DNA from: an uncultured Bacilli bacterium
Lineage (GTDB): Bacteria > Bacillota_I > Bacilli_A > RF39 > UBA660
DNA: 7,653 nt
NCBI GenBank assembly: GCA_947625365.1
Contig: CANQNZ010000058.1
Coordinates: 1-7,653, forward strand
Direction: 5' to 3'
Shown here: piece by piece, positions 6,300 through 7,653 of the stretch
Layout: every line of letters starts with the position of its first letter
Position numbering within the stretch: position 1 is the first letter of the stretch
The notes under the pieces: generated by a model
Told to the model about the DNA's origin: nothing
Seen by the model: only the letters and a program-made list of their open reading frames with translations
Database searches by the model: none
Position numbers and translations under genes: made by a program

Positions 6300-6872
6300 A
6301 TGAAAAACGTTTTTGTAATACATAGTTATAATGGTAATACAGAGTATTCCTTTGCTCCTAGTGTTGAAAAATTATGTAGTGAAAATAATATTGAATATTT
6401 CTTCCCTAGATTTCCCATTAAAGATAAGGCAACATATAAAAGTTGGGAAGATATATTAAATGATTATAAGGATAAAAATTTATTAAATGAAAACTCAATT
6501 GTAATTTCGCATAGTTTAGGAGCTCACTTTATTCCGAAATATTTAGCAAGAAATAATGTAAAAATAGATACTTATATAAGTGTTGCGGGATTTTTAAATT
6601 ATAAAGGAAGAGAAGATTTAGAAAATGTTGTTTCCAGATTTTTACCAACCAAAGATGAATTTAATAAATGTAAAAAATTAATAAAAAATATTTATTCTAT
6701 ATATAGTGATAATGATGAGTTAAGTTCTATAAAGAATTTAGAAGATTATGCAGATGTATTATCCTCAAAGAAAATCTTAATAAAAAAAGCAGGACATTTT
6801 AGTCCAAAATATAACGTAACCGAAATAAAAGAATTAAATAACATAATAAGAAAACAAAACAATCTTTTATAA
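6300..6872 (+). CDS. RBBP9/YdeN-type alpha/beta serine hydrolase
   Basis: This 190-residue cytoplasmic protein matches the small RBBP9/YdeN hydrolase family in length and layout. The N-terminal strand and loop is VFVIHSYNGNTEYSF (4-18), the nucleophile elbow is SHSLGA with Ser72, the acid is in YSDNDE (probably Asp139), and His166 in KKAGHFSP completes the triad. The physiological substrate of the family is mostly unknown; esterase-like activity is the usual assumption. GAGGTG at 6285-6290 overlaps the end of the previous gene and lies 9 bases before the ATG, so translation is probably coupled with the glycosylase-like gene 6 bases upstream. A 10-bp inverted repeat straddles its stop codon, and the same frame stays open beyond the stop without a start codon. 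The triad looks complete. No lid domain, signal peptide or membrane segment is visible. Confidence 0.88.
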   Translation: MKNVFVIHSYNGNTEYSFAPSVEKLCSENNIEYFFPRFPIKDKATYKSWEDILNDYKDKNLLNENSIVISHSLGAHFIPKYLARNNVKIDTYISVAGFLNYKGREDLENVVSRFLPTKDEFNKCKKLIKNIYSIYSDNDELSSIKNLEDYADVLSSKKILIKKAGHFSPKYNVTEIKELNNIIRKQNNLL

Positions 6873-6893
6873 GGAAAAAAAGTAAAGATTGTT
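6858..6893 (+). repeat. 10-bp inverted repeat across the hydrolase stop codon
   Basis: AACAATCTTT (6858-6867) and AAAGATTGTT (6884-6893) are perfect inverted copies with a 16-base loop that contains the TAA stop. No T run follows, so it is not a standard terminator. It could be an mRNA 3'-end stabiliser, an attenuating structure before the SWIM gene or a protein site. Confidence 0.5.
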
Positions 6894-6977
6894 GCTGCAA
6901 TTTATAAGTATTTAAGAATTATTTTGGCTAAGAAAAAAATTAGACAGAAAAATAATAAAAAGTTAAAAATACCAAAA
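6894..6977 (+). other. Non-coding spacer before the SWIM gene
   Basis: The gap is A-rich on the + strand. I found no convincing -35/-10 pair: TTGCTG at 6892-6897 has no good -10 partner at 16-18 bases. I also see no T-tracted hairpin. The frame of the upstream hydrolase stays open across it after the TAA stop, but it has no plausible start codon with a ribosome binding site. Confidence 0.5.
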
Positions 6978-6993
6978 AGGAGGAGCGATTTAT

Positions 6994-7446
6994 ATGGGTA
7001 TAATTTCATGTGCAAGTGCTTCGGCATGCTGGAGAGGGTTAGATTATTATAAAAGAAAAAAAATTAAAAATATAGAAAAAATAAATAATAATGAATATAC
7101 AAGCATAGTTTCAGGAAATGAGAATTATCATATTTATCTTAATTTAGAGCATCCTAGAAGGTCAACATGTACATGTCCTTTAGCTAATGGAAAACGTATT
7201 ATTTGTAAACATATTGTGGCAACTTATTTTAGTGTTGTTCCTAATAGCGCAAAAGATTTTGAAGAAGAACAAGAAAAATTACAACAAGAATATGAGGAGT
7301 ATGAGCAAAGACAATACAAAAAAGCTATAAATTATTTGCATAAGATGTCTAAAAAAGAATTAATAGATGAACTGACTTATGTTTTTGATTATGCTCCAGA
7401 ATGGGTTTATACTGATTTTGTAAGACGAAATAATATAGGGGATTAA
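6994..7446 (+). CDS. Small SWIM zinc-finger protein
   Basis: The SWIM finger (CxC...CxH) is a zinc-binding module used for protein or DNA contacts, known from SWI2/SNF2 ATPases, MuDR transposases and recombination-linked proteins. Here it is Cys59, Cys61, Cys71 and His73 (CTCPLANGKRIICKH) in a 150-residue protein without an attached helicase domain. Residues 11-24 (ACWRGLDYYKRKKI) fit the short WRG-x-DYY lead-in common upstream of SWIM fingers. Residues about 86-112 are Glu/Gln-rich and probably coiled coil, and a C-terminal helix-rich tail contains APEWVYTDFVRR. AAGGAGGAG lies 8 bases before the ATG, a strong site. The next gene, dinD-like, starts 44 bases after the stop. The two genes share the start context GATTTATATGG. 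As a stand-alone SWIM protein it probably acts as an adaptor or nucleic-acid binder; the partner is unknown. Confidence 0.88.
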   Translation: MGIISCASASACWRGLDYYKRKKIKNIEKINNNEYTSIVSGNENYHIYLNLEHPRRSTCTCPLANGKRIICKHIVATYFSVVPNSAKDFEEEQEKLQQEYEEYEQRQYKKAINYLHKMSKKELIDELTYVFDYAPEWVYTDFVRRNNIGD

Positions 7447-7456
7447 TTTGCAAATT
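7445..7456. promoter_or_regulatory. 12-bp perfect palindrome before the dinD-like gene
   Basis: AATTTGCAAATT overlaps the SWIM gene stop and lies 34 bases before the dinD-like ATG. Short ATT/AAT arms continue it with a one-base offset. It does not match the B. subtilis-type LexA box (CGAAC-N4-GTTCG). A regulator site is possible, but a chance palindrome in AT-rich DNA cannot be excluded. Confidence 0.25.
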
Positions 7457-7490
7457 TAATGTTAAAACAATATAGGAAAGGAAGATTTAT

Positions 7491-7653
7491 ATGGCAAATC
7501 AATTAGTTGATAATAATGTAGATAATCAACATACTAATAGTATTTTTGAAAGTATAAAACATATAGATGAATACGGAAATGAATATTGGTATGCTAGGGA
7601 ACTTTCAAAGGCATTAGAATATAGTGATTGGCGCAACTTTTTAAAAGTTTTAA
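7491..7653 (+). CDS. dinD: DinD-like (DNA-damage-inducible protein D) N-terminus, cut by window end
   Basis: Only the first 54 codons are present. After a polar leader of about 17 residues, IFESIKHIDEYGNEYWYARE (18-37) and the following SKALEYSDWRNFLKVL closely fit the start of DinD/BRO-N type proteins, in which a query of the form FE-x-IKH-x-D-x-x-GNEYW-x-AREL-x-x-x-LEY is typical. E. coli DinD is SOS-induced and has been reported to restrain RecA filaments. Homologues in Bacillota often sit in accessory or defence regions. GGAAAGGAAG ends 7 bases before the ATG. It follows the SWIM gene by 44 bases with no terminator, so the two are probably co-transcribed. No LexA box of the known Bacillus type is visible nearby. 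The rest of the gene, including any C-terminal domain that would distinguish DinD from a phage antirepressor, lies outside the window. Confidence 0.8.
   Translation, partial: MANQLVDNNVDNQHTNSIFESIKHIDEYGNEYWYARELSKALEYSDWRNFLKVL

Noticed and set aside
7447..7490. LexA (SOS) box before the dinD-like gene
   Set aside because: No CGAAC-N4-GTTCG-like sequence is present here or in the gap before the SWIM gene; only an unrelated AATTTGCAAATT palindrome.
1..7653. CRISPR array, tRNA, rRNA, insertion sequence or riboswitch
   Set aside because: I saw no spaced direct repeats, cloverleaf, transposase or terminal inverted repeats, and no known aptamer core in the gaps.

Overview
The window is very AT-rich (roughly a quarter to 30% GC by eye, not counted) and gene-dense. 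It reads with the standard bacterial code: every clear tryptophan is TGG, and the ten visible stops are TAA (8) or TAG (2), never TGA. The order lon - spoVID-like - ysxE-like echoes the lonA...spoVID-ysxE neighbourhood of Bacillus subtilis as I remember it. Together with the low GC, this suggests an endospore-forming or formerly spore-forming Bacillota lineage related to Bacilli/Erysipelotrichia, for example one of the uncultured gut lineages. The exact taxon cannot be fixed from the window.

Bases 1-3120, housekeeping and sporulation. The 3' part of lon (ATP-dependent protease) runs off the left edge and ends at a hairpin terminator. Next comes a compact SpoVID-like spore-coat morphogenetic protein with a C-terminal LysM domain, overlapping by 8 bases a YsxE/CotS-type kinase-fold coat protein that lacks the usual kinase aspartates. 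A small two-helix membrane protein is encoded on the opposite strand. It overlaps the ysxE 3' end, and the only clear + strand terminator lies beyond it, so the spoVID-ysxE transcript would run antisense through it.

Bases 3121-5596, redox/NAD operon. A promoter (TTGGCA-17-TATGAT) overlapped by a 9-bp inverted repeat precedes a sirtuin (NAD-dependent protein deacylase), a membrane-anchored protein of unknown function and a thioredoxin reductase. Spacing is tight and each gene has a good ribosome binding site.

Bases 5597-7653, accessory or DNA-stress block. With no visible terminator after trxB, the same strand continues with a uracil-DNA-glycosylase-superfamily protein (TTG start) whose active-site motifs are altered, an RBBP9/YdeN-type serine hydrolase, a small SWIM zinc-finger protein and the start of a DinD-like (DNA-damage-inducible protein D) gene cut by the right edge. 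Three of these four genes have nucleic-acid-linked families, so this looks like a DNA-damage or defence-flavoured accessory cluster. No new system is proven here. The best leads are this cluster, the possible operator at the sirtuin promoter and the antisense-embedded small membrane gene.
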